A stretch of 64,000 bases of DNA from Rhizobium viscosum (GTDB lineage: Bacteria > Pseudomonadota > Alphaproteobacteria > Rhizobiales > Rhizobiaceae): the NCBI RefSeq assembly GCF_014873945.1, contig NZ_JADBEC010000003.1, forward strand, positions 186,001-250,000, in the 5' to 3' direction. Below the pieces are notes generated by a model that did no database searches, had not been told where the DNA came from, and saw only the letters and a list, made by a program, of their open reading frames with translations. The translations under genes were made by a program, and so were the position numbers. Shown in pieces: positions 15,899-25,296 of this stretch; positions within the stretch are counted from its first letter, which is position 1; each line of letters opens with the position of its first letter.

Positions 15899-16600
15899 AT
15901 GCGACCCATTGATGATGCCGTTTGCCCGGCATCCAGCTTTTCTGCGGCCGAACGCGAGGCCGTCTATCACGCAATCATGACGCGGCGCGACGTGCGCAGC
16001 CAGTTCCTGCCCGATCCCTTGCCGGACGATCTGGTAACACGGCTTTTGACGGCGGCCCATCACGCTCCCTCGGTCGGCTTCATGCAGCCGTGGAATTTCA
16101 TTCTGGTGAAAAGTGCCGAGGTGAGGGCGCGAGTGCGCGATGCATTCCTCAGGGCGAATGAGGAAGCGGCTCGCATGTTCGATGGCGAGCGGCAGGAAAA
16201 GTATCGTTCGCTGAAGCTCGAAGGCATTGTCCAGGCGCCGCTCGGCATCTGCGTGACCTGCGATCCGACCCGCAGCGGCAGCGTGGTGCTGGGGCGCACG
16301 CATAATCCGCGCATGGACAGCTATTCCACCGTCTGCGCCATCCAGAACCTGTGGCTCGCGGCCCGCGCCGAAGGCGTCGGCATCGGCTGGGTCAGCATCT
16401 TTCGCGAGGGCGACCTCAAGGAGATACTTGGCATTCCCGATCATATCGAAGTCGTCGCCTGGCTCTGCGCCGGCTTCGTCGACCGGCTCTACGAGGAGCC
16501 GGAACTGGCGGTCAAAGGCTGGCGGCAGCGGGTGGCGCTGGAAGAGCTGGTCTACCACGACGGCTGGGGACAGGTGGAAGGCGAGGCCGCGCCGGTTTGA
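15899..16600 (+). CDS. bluB: 5,6-dimethylbenzimidazole synthase
   Basis: A 233-residue flavin-destructase of the nitroreductase fold, which converts reduced FMN and O2 to 5,6-dimethylbenzimidazole, the lower ligand of cobalamin. Motifs include YHAIMTRRDVRSQF, HHAPSVGFMQPWNF and GIGWVSIF, and the length matches rhizobial BluB. ATG 15899 was chosen; a TTG six nt earlier is in frame. The cobalamin riboswitch directly upstream strongly supports the assignment. The gene is convergent with the DHA2 transporter. Confidence 0.95.
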   Translation: MRPIDDAVCPASSFSAAEREAVYHAIMTRRDVRSQFLPDPLPDDLVTRLLTAAHHAPSVGFMQPWNFILVKSAEVRARVRDAFLRANEEAARMFDGERQEKYRSLKLEGIVQAPLGICVTCDPTRSGSVVLGRTHNPRMDSYSTVCAIQNLWLAARAEGVGIGWVSIFREGDLKEILGIPDHIEVVAWLCAGFVDRLYEEPELAVKGWRQRVALEELVYHDGWGQVEGEAAPV

Positions 16601-16610
16601 GCCGGCGCGC
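16587..16610. terminator. GC-rich hairpin at the bluB stop codon
   Basis: GCGCCGG/CCGGCGC with a loop containing the bluB TGA, between convergent genes. There is no U tract, so it is a weak candidate terminator. Confidence 0.3.
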
Positions 16611-16617
16611 GTGTGTG

Positions 16618-18162
16618 TCACTCGGCCGGCTGGGTGCTGCAATCCTTGGCGCAGGCCGGTGTCCTCCAATGGCCAAAGGTGAGGAAGCTTGCGGCGGCGA
16701 GAAGCCAGACGCCGATGGCGCCATAGAGCATGACACCGCCGAAGCCTGCGACCAGCGCATCATGCACCGTCTCGGCCGGAATGTCTGGCAGGGCAGTGAT
16801 GTTGCCGGCGGAGATCCGTTCGGCAAGCAGGCGCAGGTCATCGGCATCCATCGCGTTCGGCAAGGCGCTCTTCAGATGGGAGAGCACGCCGCTGAACAGG
16901 ATGAAGCCCATGACGGCGATGTTGATGGCGAGCGAGATCATCCGGGCGCTCATGTCAATGCCGGAGGCCATGCCAGCGCGATCGCTGGAGACGGCGCCCG
17001 TCGTCGTATTGGTGACCGGGGTGTTGGTGAAGCCAAGTCCGATGCCGGCAAGCAGCGCACCGGGCAGCATCGTCAGCCAGCTTGGCGCAGCGGCAGCACT
17101 GCCTGACTTCATCAGCAGGAAGCCGAGCCCGATGGTGAAAAGGCCGCCGGGAATGATGATGCCCGGCCGGTAGCGCAGCATAAGCCGTTCGGCCAGCGGC
17201 GGCACGACGAGCGTCGGCAGCGTATAGGCAAGCAAGGCGATGCCGGCGGTCACACTGCCATAGCCGAGACCGGCCTCATACCAGATGGGCAGATAGATCA
17301 TGAAAGGCCAGAAGCTGATATTCATGGCAGCCGAGCCGATGATGGCACCCGAGAAGGCGCGAATGCCAAAGACCGAGACATCGAACATCGGTCGCGGATT
17401 CAGCCTTTCGGCAACGACGAAGGCGACGAGGCTTGCGGCGCCAAGTCCGATAGTGCCAAGCGCAGCGGGGCTCGCAAAACCGAGAGCTGGCCCCTGGGTG
17501 ATGAAGAAGGCAAGGCAGAAGACCGCCAGCGAAAGGGTAGCGATGCCGGCGATATCGAGCCGTCCGGCTGCGGGATCGCGCGATTCCTGAATTCCCGTCA
17601 GCGCGAGAGCGACTGTCACGGCCGCCAGTACAGCATGGATGAGGAACACCCATTGCCAACCGGCCACCGCCACGATTCCGACGCCGACGATCGGGCCGAA
17701 GCCCAGGCCGATGCCGAAAATGATACCCCACCAGCCGAAGGCGATGCTGCGGGCGCGGCCCTCCTGGAATTGATGGGAGAGGACCGCTACCTGGCAGATC
17801 AACATGAAGCCGCCGCTCATTCCCTGCAGAAAACGAGCAACGATCAACAGCGAGACATCCTGCGCGAGTCCGGCAATCAGCGAGGTGAGGCCGAAGACGG
17901 CAATGCCGATCAGGAAGACGCGCTTGCGGCCGTAACGGTCGGCCAATGTGCCTGCGGCCATCAGCACCGTCGTAACGGCGATCGTATAGGCGTTCATGAT
18001 CCATTGCAGGGCACTGAAATCGGCGTGAAGCACTTTTTCCAATGTGGGCAGGATTGCCGGCACGCTCGATATTTCGAGACCGAACATCAGCGAGGACAGA
18101 CAGGCAGCCAGCAGCGCAATGATGCTGCGTGCACGAGAGGATGAAACGGAATCAGGGGGCAT
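16618..18162 (-). CDS. DHA2-family MFS drug efflux transporter (14-TM type)
   Basis: A 514-residue transporter with about 14 hydrophobic segments, as in the QacA/EmrB/DHA2 group. Motif A is GTLADRYGRKRVFL and motif C-like glycines occur near GIGLGFGPIVGVGI. Predicted to export hydrophobic compounds across the inner membrane. ATG 18162 was chosen; an in-frame TTG at 18192 would add ten residues. It is divergent from a LysR-type gene 139 bp away, the usual arrangement of an efflux gene and its regulator. Confidence 0.88.
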   Translation of the reverse strand: MPPDSVSSSRARSIIALLAACLSSLMFGLEISSVPAILPTLEKVLHADFSALQWIMNAYTIAVTTVLMAAGTLADRYGRKRVFLIGIAVFGLTSLIAGLAQDVSLLIVARFLQGMSGGFMLICQVAVLSHQFQEGRARSIAFGWWGIIFGIGLGFGPIVGVGIVAVAGWQWVFLIHAVLAAVTVALALTGIQESRDPAAGRLDIAGIATLSLAVFCLAFFITQGPALGFASPAALGTIGLGAASLVAFVVAERLNPRPMFDVSVFGIRAFSGAIIGSAAMNISFWPFMIYLPIWYEAGLGYGSVTAGIALLAYTLPTLVVPPLAERLMLRYRPGIIIPGGLFTIGLGFLLMKSGSAAAAPSWLTMLPGALLAGIGLGFTNTPVTNTTTGAVSSDRAGMASGIDMSARMISLAINIAVMGFILFSGVLSHLKSALPNAMDADDLRLLAERISAGNITALPDIPAETVHDALVAGFGGVMLYGAIGVWLLAAASFLTFGHWRTPACAKDCSTQPAE

Positions 18163-18236
18163 GCTTTGGCCTTTCGACGTTGAGGCGGACAACGTGACAT
18201 CCGCTATGGTCCATTTGCGTCAGCATAGGCAGGACT

Positions 18237-18261
18237 TGATCATTACAGAATTGGATGATCA
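18237..18261. promoter_or_regulatory. Paired TGATCA sites in the LysR/DHA2 divergent promoter
   Basis: Two identical TGATCA hexamers start 19 bp apart (18237 and 18256), nearly two helical turns, between divergent regulator and transporter genes. Each is itself palindromic. Position and spacing fit a LysR-type tetramer site; this is inference. Confidence 0.35.
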
Positions 18262-18301
18262 CATATTTCAGACACAACAAATTCGAATGATTGGTTTCAC
18301 C

Positions 18302-19150
18302 ATGCTCGATGTCGATTCCGTTCAGGCCTTTGTGGCGATCGCCGACAACAAGAGTTTCACCCGTGCTGCCAACGAACTCGGCAGCACGCAAGGAGCGATC
18401 AGCGTCAAGCTGAAGCGGCTGGAGGAGCGGCTCGGCCACCGGCTGATCGAACGCACGCCGCGGCTGGTGCGGCTCTCGGCGCAAGGGGCAGTGTTTCTAC
18501 AGGCCGCACGGGAATTCCTCGAAGCCCATGACCGGGCCGTTGCGGCGCTTTCCTCGTCGCGCCGCCATTTCACGATCGGCATTGCCGCGCATGTAGCAGG
18601 GCCGGAGGTTCCGACACTGCTTGCGCGCCTCAACGCCCATGATCCGGGTCTGACGATCGAGGTGCGGATCGATAATTCCTGCACCCTGCTTGCCGCCTTC
18701 GATCGCGGCGAACTGGATGCGGCGATCATCCGCCGAGACGAAGACCGGCGCGACGGCGAGGTTCTGGGGCCCGAGCATTTCGGCTGGTTCGCCACGCCGC
18801 AATTCGAGTATCGCCGCGGCGAGCCGTTGCGTCTTGCAGCACTCTCGCCAACTTGCGGAGTACGGGCTGTCTGCACCCGCGCGCTCGATGCAGCCGGCAT
18901 CCCCTGGACCGAAGTCTTCCTCGGCGGCGGCTCTTCGGCTGTGACAGCAGCCGTTTCGGCCGGGCTTGCCGTTTCAACCTTCTCCTATCGGCTGGCCCCC
19001 GTCGGCACTGTCGAGGTCAGCGAGCGCTTCGGCCTGCCGCCGTTGCCGTCTTCTGAGATCGTGCTGCATTCGACGCTGACGGATGCCAAATCGCGCGCGG
19101 CCCTTCGCACGCTGGCAGCTGCCTTCAAGGAGCATCGCTCGTCAATTTGA
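18302..19150 (+). CDS. LysR-family transcriptional regulator
   Basis: A 282-residue LysR regulator. The HTH is residues 4-60 (DSVQAFVAIADNKSFTRAA, STQGAISVKLKRLEERLG, LIERTPRLVRLSAQG). The effector domain follows (FTIGIAAHVAGPEVPTLL). ATG 18302 gives the standard LysR N-terminus; an in-frame ATG at 18287 is possible. Most likely controls the divergent DHA2 pump and itself. Confidence 0.9.
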   Translation: MLDVDSVQAFVAIADNKSFTRAANELGSTQGAISVKLKRLEERLGHRLIERTPRLVRLSAQGAVFLQAAREFLEAHDRAVAALSSSRRHFTIGIAAHVAGPEVPTLLARLNAHDPGLTIEVRIDNSCTLLAAFDRGELDAAIIRRDEDRRDGEVLGPEHFGWFATPQFEYRRGEPLRLAALSPTCGVRAVCTRALDAAGIPWTEVFLGGGSSAVTAAVSAGLAVSTFSYRLAPVGTVEVSERFGLPPLPSSEIVLHSTLTDAKSRAALRTLAAAFKEHRSSI

Positions 19151-19179
19151 AGACGCGATCTCGACTGCCGATACCGTGA

Positions 19180-20265
19180 TTATTGTTGCTGCTGTTGGGG
19201 CTGCGGGCCTGATGTCGCTGGATTGGTGAGATCGATCTTGCCCTGGTCGCCGGCCAGGAATTGCGGGCCGACCTGACGCACCTTGTTGCTCGCAGGATCA
19301 TACGGACGATCCGGTACCTGGGCCTGCGGGGCAGGCGGGGTACTTGCGGCTTTCGGGGCTTCGGTGTGGATCGTGGTGATCGAACCCTTCGGCTCGGGCG
19401 CCGGCGCGTAGGCTGCCTGGCTCTTGCGCATTTCCTCGTAATAGGCGCTGAGATTGCAGGAGCAGGCGGATTTTTCGCCGGGCGCGCGGGTCTTGTAGGC
19501 GAACGCGTTCTTCATCGTCCCATAGGGGGCGCCTGTTGCCGTCGAGATCATGTTCGAGGCTTCGGTGCTGGAAATATCGCGGTAATAGAGTTCCGTCTCC
19601 ACACCGGGGCACATTTTCGAGCAAGTCGCGGCATCGCGGCCGAAATCGATCGAAGTGGCATTGTTGCTGATCGGGAAGAAGCCGCCGTCGCAGGTGCGAA
19701 CGCAGATGGTGCTGACGGGCGAGAGCATTTCCGCCCGCGGCAGTCCGTAACGCTCACCGCCGCCGAGCGGGATGAAGGTATCGCCGCGCATCGCCTGCTC
19801 CTCGATGGAAGGAGCGGGCGCATAGGCGTCACCGTGTGCGGATTCGGTAAAGCTGTCGCTGTTGCAGCCATTGTCCTCGAGGGCCGCCATCAGGCCTTCG
19901 CGGGCTGGATCGGCGCCGGACTGGCGCAATTCGTTACGGCGGTCCTGCAGGTAACGGACATTGTCCACCATCCTGGCTTCGGATTGAACGAGCTCCTGGC
20001 AGAAGCCGGCATTCTCGCCGCCGAGGACGACCATGCTGCCGGAGGTGCAGCCATACCGGCGCAGATCGCTGCGCACCTTGCGCAGTTCGAGATTCTGCTC
20101 GGCAAGCGCGCCTGCATATTGGCGCATCTCGGGACCATTGTTGCCGAAGGTTTGCGGCAGGTCGGCCAGGCGCCCGCGCAGATCTTCACAGATCGCGTTG
20201 GTCTCAGCTGCTGCCGGAACCGCGAATGCCAGAAAGAAAACAAGATACAGGTTTCGGCGCTTCAC
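19180..20265 (-). CDS. DUF2865-type secreted protein
   Basis: A 361-residue exported protein with a classical signal peptide (KRRNLYLVFFLAFAVPAAA, cleavage after AAAE region). The central part contains RTCDGGFFPISNNA and several Cys pairs (CSKMCPG, CSCNLS), a pattern I associate with the rhizobial DUF2865 family. The tail is Pro-rich and ends in a run of five Gln. GTG 20265 gives a clean signal peptide; an ATG at 20316 would add 17 unlikely residues. Function unknown; probably periplasmic or cell-envelope. Confidence 0.7.
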   Translation of the reverse strand: MKRRNLYLVFFLAFAVPAAAETNAICEDLRGRLADLPQTFGNNGPEMRQYAGALAEQNLELRKVRSDLRRYGCTSGSMVVLGGENAGFCQELVQSEARMVDNVRYLQDRRNELRQSGADPAREGLMAALEDNGCNSDSFTESAHGDAYAPAPSIEEQAMRGDTFIPLGGGERYGLPRAEMLSPVSTICVRTCDGGFFPISNNATSIDFGRDAATCSKMCPGVETELYYRDISSTEASNMISTATGAPYGTMKNAFAYKTRAPGEKSACSCNLSAYYEEMRKSQAAYAPAPEPKGSITTIHTEAPKAASTPPAPQAQVPDRPYDPASNKVRQVGPQFLAGDQGKIDLTNPATSGPQPQQQQQ

Positions 20266-20464
20266 GACGTCGTCCCGGAGTGAGAAAAAGCTTCTATCGG
20301 TGAATTGCGGCTTCAATTCACCGCGCTTTGTCTTAACGCATTTCCCTTAATAAGCTCGCAGTAATTCCTAGCGCATTTTTGCATTCTTATCCAGCAAGCC
20401 TGACGCTTCCATCCCTTCGCTCCTGCAATCAAGCGGGGAGCCCATTGATCTCTAGACAGCTGAT

Positions 20465-20998
20465 ATGACAGGTATTTCCGACGAAATCCGCCCCACCGAA
20501 ACGACATCAGGAATACCGGAAACCGGGCACGGCCTGCACCTCTTCGTGGATGGTTGTTTTGAGCCTCGCTCGGGGCACGGCGGGTGGGCCTTCATCGCCT
20601 ATCGCGACGGGGTGGAAATAGGCACCGGTTTCGGCGGCGTGGAGAATGGTGCCAACAACACGATGGAACTGACCGCGGTGCTTGAGGCGGTGATCTGGAT
20701 CAGCCGCACGGTACCCGGCACAGCCGCGATCATCTGGTCCGATTCCGTCTACACCGTCGAAGGCTGCAACATCTGGCGCCCCATCTGGAAGAACAACGGC
20801 TGGAAGAAAAGCAACCCGAACGGCAGGGCCAGAAACAGAACGATATCAGATGCCAAACTCTGGAAAGCGCTCGACATCGTGCTATCCCGGAATCCATCGA
20901 TAACAATTGCCTGGTGCAAGGGCCATTCCGGCATTGAAGGCAACGAACGCGCGGATGAACTGTCGGATCAGGGACGCCGTTCGATACGGCGTGCCTGA
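20465..20998 (+). CDS. Ribonuclease H family protein
   Basis: A 177-residue RNase HI-fold enzyme that would cleave RNA in RNA-DNA hybrids. Catalytic acidic residues are present: Asp29 (LFVDGC), Glu68 (TMELTA), Asp93 (WSDS) and the last Asp in GNERADEL, with the conserved His in CKGHSG. A ~22-residue N-terminal extension precedes the domain. A second, housekeeping rnhA may exist elsewhere, so the symbol was left open. Confidence 0.88.
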   Translation: MTGISDEIRPTETTSGIPETGHGLHLFVDGCFEPRSGHGGWAFIAYRDGVEIGTGFGGVENGANNTMELTAVLEAVIWISRTVPGTAAIIWSDSVYTVEGCNIWRPIWKNNGWKKSNPNGRARNRTISDAKLWKALDIVLSRNPSITIAWCKGHSGIEGNERADELSDQGRRSIRRA

Positions 20999-21012
20999 TA
21001 TGCCTGATGTCA

Positions 21013-21038
21013 GCGGCCGTCGCTTCACAGACGGCCGC
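21013..21038. terminator. Hairpin between convergent rnh and malic enzyme genes
   Basis: A perfect 9-bp stem GCGGCCGTC/GACGGCCGC with an 8-nt loop placed between the two stop codons. No U tract follows on either strand; it may act as a shared 3' end structure. Confidence 0.5.
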
Positions 21039-21046
21039 AGCGAGAA

Positions 21047-23359
21047 TTACGCCGGCTGCGATGCCTCGACGACAGCAAGCGCTGCCATATTGACCACACC
21101 GCGAGAGGTGACCGACGGCGCCAGGATATGGGCCGGCATCGCCGTGCCGAGCAGGATCGGGCCAACATGCAGGCCGTCGGTCATCGATTTCACGACGCCG
21201 AGGGTGATATTGGCCGCATCGAGGTTCGGGAAGACCAGCAGGTTGGCTTCGCCATGCAGCGTAGTATGCGGCATGACGCGGCGGCGCAGTTCCTCGGAGA
21301 TCGCGCTTTCGCCGTGCATTTCGCCGTCGACTTCGAGTTCGGGAGCCGCCTCACGCACCAGCTGCAGCGCATTGCGCATCTTCGTGGCGCTTTCGGATTC
21401 GCGCGAGCCGAAGTTCGAATGCGAGACGAGGGCAGCGCGCGGGGTGATGCCGAAGCGCTTGATTTCTTCGGCAGCGAGAACCGTCGCCTCGGCGATTTCC
21501 TCAGCCGTCGGGTTGAAGGTCACGTAGGTGTCGGTGAAGAAGGTCGCGCCGCGCTGCGAGATCAGCAGGCTGAGCGCGGAGAAATCGCGCACATTCGGAC
21601 GCTTGCCGATGATCTGGCGCACATCGCGAAGGTGTTTCTCGTAACGCCCTTCGAGGCCGCAGATCAGCGCATCGGCTTCGCCGCGCTTCAGCGCCAGCGC
21701 CCCGATGACGGTCGTGTTCGTGCGTACGATGGTGCGGGCTGCTTCCGGGATGACGCCGCGGCGGCCGACCAGCTGCAGATAGAGATCGACATATTCGCGG
21801 AAGCGCGGATCGTCCTCGGGGTTGATGACCTCGAAATCCGACAGGGGGCGGATGCGCAGTCCGTAGCGCTTCAGGCGCGTTTCGATGACCTGCGGACGGC
21901 CAATGATGATCGGCTCGGCGATGCCTTCTTCGATCAGAACCTGGGCGGCGCGCAGCACGCGCTCGTCCTCGCCTTCGGAGAAGATGACGCGCTTGCGTTC
22001 TGCCGTCTTTGCCGCCGTGAAGATCGGCTTCATGATGAAGCCGGAGCGGAAGACGAAGCGGTTCAGTTGGTCGAGATAGGCATCGAAGTCGGCGATCGGG
22101 CGACGCGCGACGCCGCTTTCGGCCGCAGCCTTTGCCACAGCAGGGGCGATGCGCAGGATGAGGCGCGGATCGAAGGGCGAGGGGATGAGATAATCCGGGC
22201 CGAAGACTGGGGTTTCGCCGGAATAGGCGCGGGCTGCAACATCCGACGGTTCTTCGCGGGCGAGGGCTGCGATAGCGCGCACGGCCGCCATCTTCATCTC
22301 CTCGTTGATCGTCTCGGCGCCGCAGTCCAACGCACCCCTGAAAATATAGGGGAAGCAGAGGACGTTGTTGACCTGGTTCGGGAAATCGGAACGGCCGGTG
22401 CAGATCATCGCATCGGGGCGGGCGGCGCGAGCCAGATCCGGCATAATCTCGGGCGTGGGGTTGGCGAGCGCCATGATGAGCGGCTTTTCGGCCATCTGGG
22501 CCAGGAGTTCCGGCTTCAGGACGCCGGCAGCGGACAGGCCGAGGAAGACGTCAGCACCGCCGATGTTTTCGGCAAGCGTGCGCGTGTCGCTCTTCTGGGC
22601 GTAGATGGCCTTCCACTCGTCCATCAGCTCGAGGCGGCCTTCGTAGACGAGGCCTTCGAGATCGTGGACCCAGATGTTTTCGCGTTTGGCGCCGAGCGTC
22701 ACGAGCAGGTTGAGACAGGCAAGGGCCGCCGCACCGGCACCGGAGGCGACGATCTTGACTTCGTCGATCTTTTTGCCCGCGAGTTCCAAGCCGTTGAGGA
22801 TGGCGGCGGCAACGATGATTGCGGTGCCGTGCTGGTCGTCATGGAAGACCGGAATCTTCATCTTCTCGCGCAGTTGTTTCTCGATGCGGAAGCATTCCGG
22901 CGCCTTGATATCCTCGAGGTTGATGCCGCCAAAGGTCGGCTCCAGCGAGGCGACTGTGGAAACCATTTGGTCGACATCATCAGCATCCACTTCGATATCG
23001 AAGACGTCGATGCCGGCGAATTTCTTGAAGAGAACGGCCTTGCCTTCCATGACCGGCTTGGAGGCAAGCGGGCCGATATTGCCGAGGCCGAGCACGGCGG
23101 TACCGTTGGAGATGACGGCAACGAGATTGGCGCGCGACGTGTAGTCGGCAGCCTGCTCCGGATTGTCACGGATGGCGAGGCAGGGGGCGGCGACACCGGG
23201 AGAATAGGCAAGCGCCAGATCACGCTGGTTGCCGAGCGGCTTGGTCGCCTGGATTTCCAGCTTGCCGGGGCGCGGATAGCGGTGGAAGAAAAGCGCCTGG
23301 TCGTCGAGGCTGCCGCCCGTCAAATTCTTTTCCGATTTGGATTTTTCCTGGTGATCCAT
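21047..23359 (-). CDS. maeB: NADP-dependent malic enzyme with C-terminal phosphotransacetylase-like domain
   Basis: A 770-residue fusion typical of Gram-negative malic enzymes. Residues about 1-430 decarboxylate malate to pyruvate with NADP+ (LAYSPGVAAPC, GTAVLGLGNIGP, HDDQHGTAII, GAGAAALACLNLL). Residues about 440-770 resemble phosphate acetyltransferase (RVIFSEGEDERVLRAAQ, then LVFPNLDAANI) and act as a regulatory, usually inactive module that senses acetyl-CoA. Start 23359 (MDHQEKS) has GGAGGCGGCG upstream. The open frame continues 600 residues further 5' but that part is antisense to the flavoenzyme gene. Confidence 0.93.
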   Translation of the reverse strand: MDHQEKSKSEKNLTGGSLDDQALFFHRYPRPGKLEIQATKPLGNQRDLALAYSPGVAAPCLAIRDNPEQAADYTSRANLVAVISNGTAVLGLGNIGPLASKPVMEGKAVLFKKFAGIDVFDIEVDADDVDQMVSTVASLEPTFGGINLEDIKAPECFRIEKQLREKMKIPVFHDDQHGTAIIVAAAILNGLELAGKKIDEVKIVASGAGAAALACLNLLVTLGAKRENIWVHDLEGLVYEGRLELMDEWKAIYAQKSDTRTLAENIGGADVFLGLSAAGVLKPELLAQMAEKPLIMALANPTPEIMPDLARAARPDAMICTGRSDFPNQVNNVLCFPYIFRGALDCGAETINEEMKMAAVRAIAALAREEPSDVAARAYSGETPVFGPDYLIPSPFDPRLILRIAPAVAKAAAESGVARRPIADFDAYLDQLNRFVFRSGFIMKPIFTAAKTAERKRVIFSEGEDERVLRAAQVLIEEGIAEPIIIGRPQVIETRLKRYGLRIRPLSDFEVINPEDDPRFREYVDLYLQLVGRRGVIPEAARTIVRTNTTVIGALALKRGEADALICGLEGRYEKHLRDVRQIIGKRPNVRDFSALSLLISQRGATFFTDTYVTFNPTAEEIAEATVLAAEEIKRFGITPRAALVSHSNFGSRESESATKMRNALQLVREAAPELEVDGEMHGESAISEELRRRVMPHTTLHGEANLLVFPNLDAANITLGVVKSMTDGLHVGPILLGTAMPAHILAPSVTSRGVVNMAALAVVEASQPA

Positions 23360-23593
23360 CGCCGCCTCCGGTGCGTCGTTCGAAGTCTTTTGAAGACTTC
23401 TCCATACATCAATCGGATACGGGCGACAGTATGGAAATGCGGCGTGGGGGAAGTTTTCGTGCGGGGGCGGAGCGGCCCTTGGTGCCGAACGGCTGCCGCC
23501 AGCTAATCCTTTTGGGGAAACTTGTCTGGCGAGGGCGGCAAGCGCAGAATGCCGCGTGCGACGGTGCGGGGCGCCGGTCGCATGGAGGAAATC

Positions 23594-25033
23594 ATGGACA
23601 ACTTGAACCTCACGACCCTGCAAAGGGGTCAGACGATGGTCAATGACGTGGCCATCGATGCATTTGCCGCCGGATTTCGCGGCAGTCTCCTGACGAGCAA
23701 GGATATGAATTACAACGAGGCGCGGGCGATCTGGAATGCGATGATCGACCGACGGCCCGGCCTCATCGCGCGCTGCGCGGGCGCTGCCGATGTCGTTCGG
23801 GCGGTGCGGTTCGCGCGCGACAACAATCTTCTCGTTTCGGTGCGCGGCGGCGGACACGGCATTGCCGGCAACGCCGTCTGCGACGGCGGCGTCGTCATCG
23901 ACCTGTCGACGATGAAATCGGTGCGGGTCGATCCGCAGACGCGGCGTGCCAGGATCGAGCCGGGCGCAACGCTTGCCGATGTCGACAAGGAAACGCTGGC
24001 CTTCGGGCTGGTGCTGCCGACCGGCATCAATTCCACGACAGGCATCGCCGGCCTGACGCTTGGCGGCGGCTTCGGCTGGCTGACCCGCAAATTTGGACTG
24101 ACCCTCGACAATCTGCTTTCGGTCGACGTGGTGACGGCGGATGGCGAACTGATCAAGGCGAGCGAGACGGATAAGCCCGATCTCTTCTGGGCGCTGCGCG
24201 GCGGCGGCGGCAATTTCGGCGTCGTGACCTCCTTCGAGTTCAAGCTCAACCCGCTCGACACCGAGGTTCTCGCCGGGCTCGTCGTGCATCCCTTCGCCGA
24301 TGCGGAAAAGGTGCTGAAGGAATACCGCCAGGCGCTGGAGGCGGCGCCCGACGAACTGACCTGCTGGGTGGTGATGCGCCAGGCGCCGCCGCTGCCCTTC
24401 CTGCCGGCCGAATGGCACGGCAAGGAGATCGTGGTGCTGGCGATGTGTTATTGCGGAGATGTCGCGGCGGGTGAAAAGGCTGCGGCCAGGTTGCGCGCGA
24501 TCGGAAAGCCGATTGCCGATATCGTCGGCCCGATGCCGTTCACCGGCTGGCAGCAGGCCTTCGATCCGCTGCTCACACCAGGTGCGCGCAATTACTGGAA
24601 GAGCCAGGATTTCGCTTCCTTGTCCGATGCGGCGATCGACGTGCTGCTCAAGGCGATGCGCAGGCTGCCCGGCCCGGAATGCGAGATCTTCATCGGCCAT
24701 GTCGGAGGGGCTGCCGGCCGCGTGGCCAACGAAGCCACCGCATTTCCGCAGCGCAGCTCGCATTTCGTCATGAACGTGCATGCCCGCTGGCGGGAAACCG
24801 GGATGGATGGAAGCTGCGTCGGCTGGGCGCGCGAGCTTTTCGAGGCCACCAAGCCGCATGCTGTGGGAACCGCCTATATCAACTTCATGCCTGACGACGA
24901 AACCGACCGGGTCGAAGCCGCCTATGGCGCCAACTACGCCCGCCTTGCTGAGATCAAGCGGCGTTACGATCCGAACAATCTGTTCCGGATGAACCAGAAC
25001 GTGAAACCGATGGCGACGGTGCGGACTGCCTGA
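23594..25033 (+). CDS. FAD-binding oxidoreductase, berberine-bridge type
   Basis: A 479-residue FAD-linked oxidase of the PCMH/VAO superfamily. The FAD-binding region shows SVRGGGHGIAGNAVCDGG (residues ~77-94), where the His is the usual covalent flavin attachment, and GLTLGGGFGWLTRKFGLTLD. The C-terminus has the BBE motif YDPNNLFRMNQN. Start 23594 follows GGAGGAAATC; an in-frame ATG at 23582 is also possible. Substrate unknown (family members oxidise sugars or alkaloid-like compounds). Confidence 0.88.
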   Translation: MDNLNLTTLQRGQTMVNDVAIDAFAAGFRGSLLTSKDMNYNEARAIWNAMIDRRPGLIARCAGAADVVRAVRFARDNNLLVSVRGGGHGIAGNAVCDGGVVIDLSTMKSVRVDPQTRRARIEPGATLADVDKETLAFGLVLPTGINSTTGIAGLTLGGGFGWLTRKFGLTLDNLLSVDVVTADGELIKASETDKPDLFWALRGGGGNFGVVTSFEFKLNPLDTEVLAGLVVHPFADAEKVLKEYRQALEAAPDELTCWVVMRQAPPLPFLPAEWHGKEIVVLAMCYCGDVAAGEKAAARLRAIGKPIADIVGPMPFTGWQQAFDPLLTPGARNYWKSQDFASLSDAAIDVLLKAMRRLPGPECEIFIGHVGGAAGRVANEATAFPQRSSHFVMNVHARWRETGMDGSCVGWARELFEATKPHAVGTAYINFMPDDETDRVEAAYGANYARLAEIKRRYDPNNLFRMNQNVKPMATVRTA

Positions 25034-25296
25034 GGATTGATGTTTTAGGGAGGGAGTTTCGCGCCAGCGCCGGAATGTGAAGGTGTTGGCGTGAAGTCGG
25101 CCAGTGCCTCGAAGGGGGGCGGTTGACGTTCCCGGTGAAGCACCGTGGAAAGGTCGCCCGGCGCTCCACATCTAGCCTGTATGAACAGGTTTGCAGCGCT
25201 TTTCCCGCAGCCTTGTCATCTTCCTGAAACACGAGTCTGATTTTGGAAGATCAGACGAAGAACGATGGGACACGAGCGGAAAGGCTTGTGACAGAC

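Noticed and set aside
21128..23506. Plus-strand open frame of 792 codons opposite maeB
   Set aside because: Antisense shadow of a conserved enzyme; composition rich in Arg, Asp and Gly typical of such frames and no family match.
23360..25171. Extension of the malic enzyme frame to 1374 residues
   Set aside because: The extra 600 codons are antisense to the well-supported flavoenzyme gene and match no malic enzyme; a good start with GGAGG exists at 23359.
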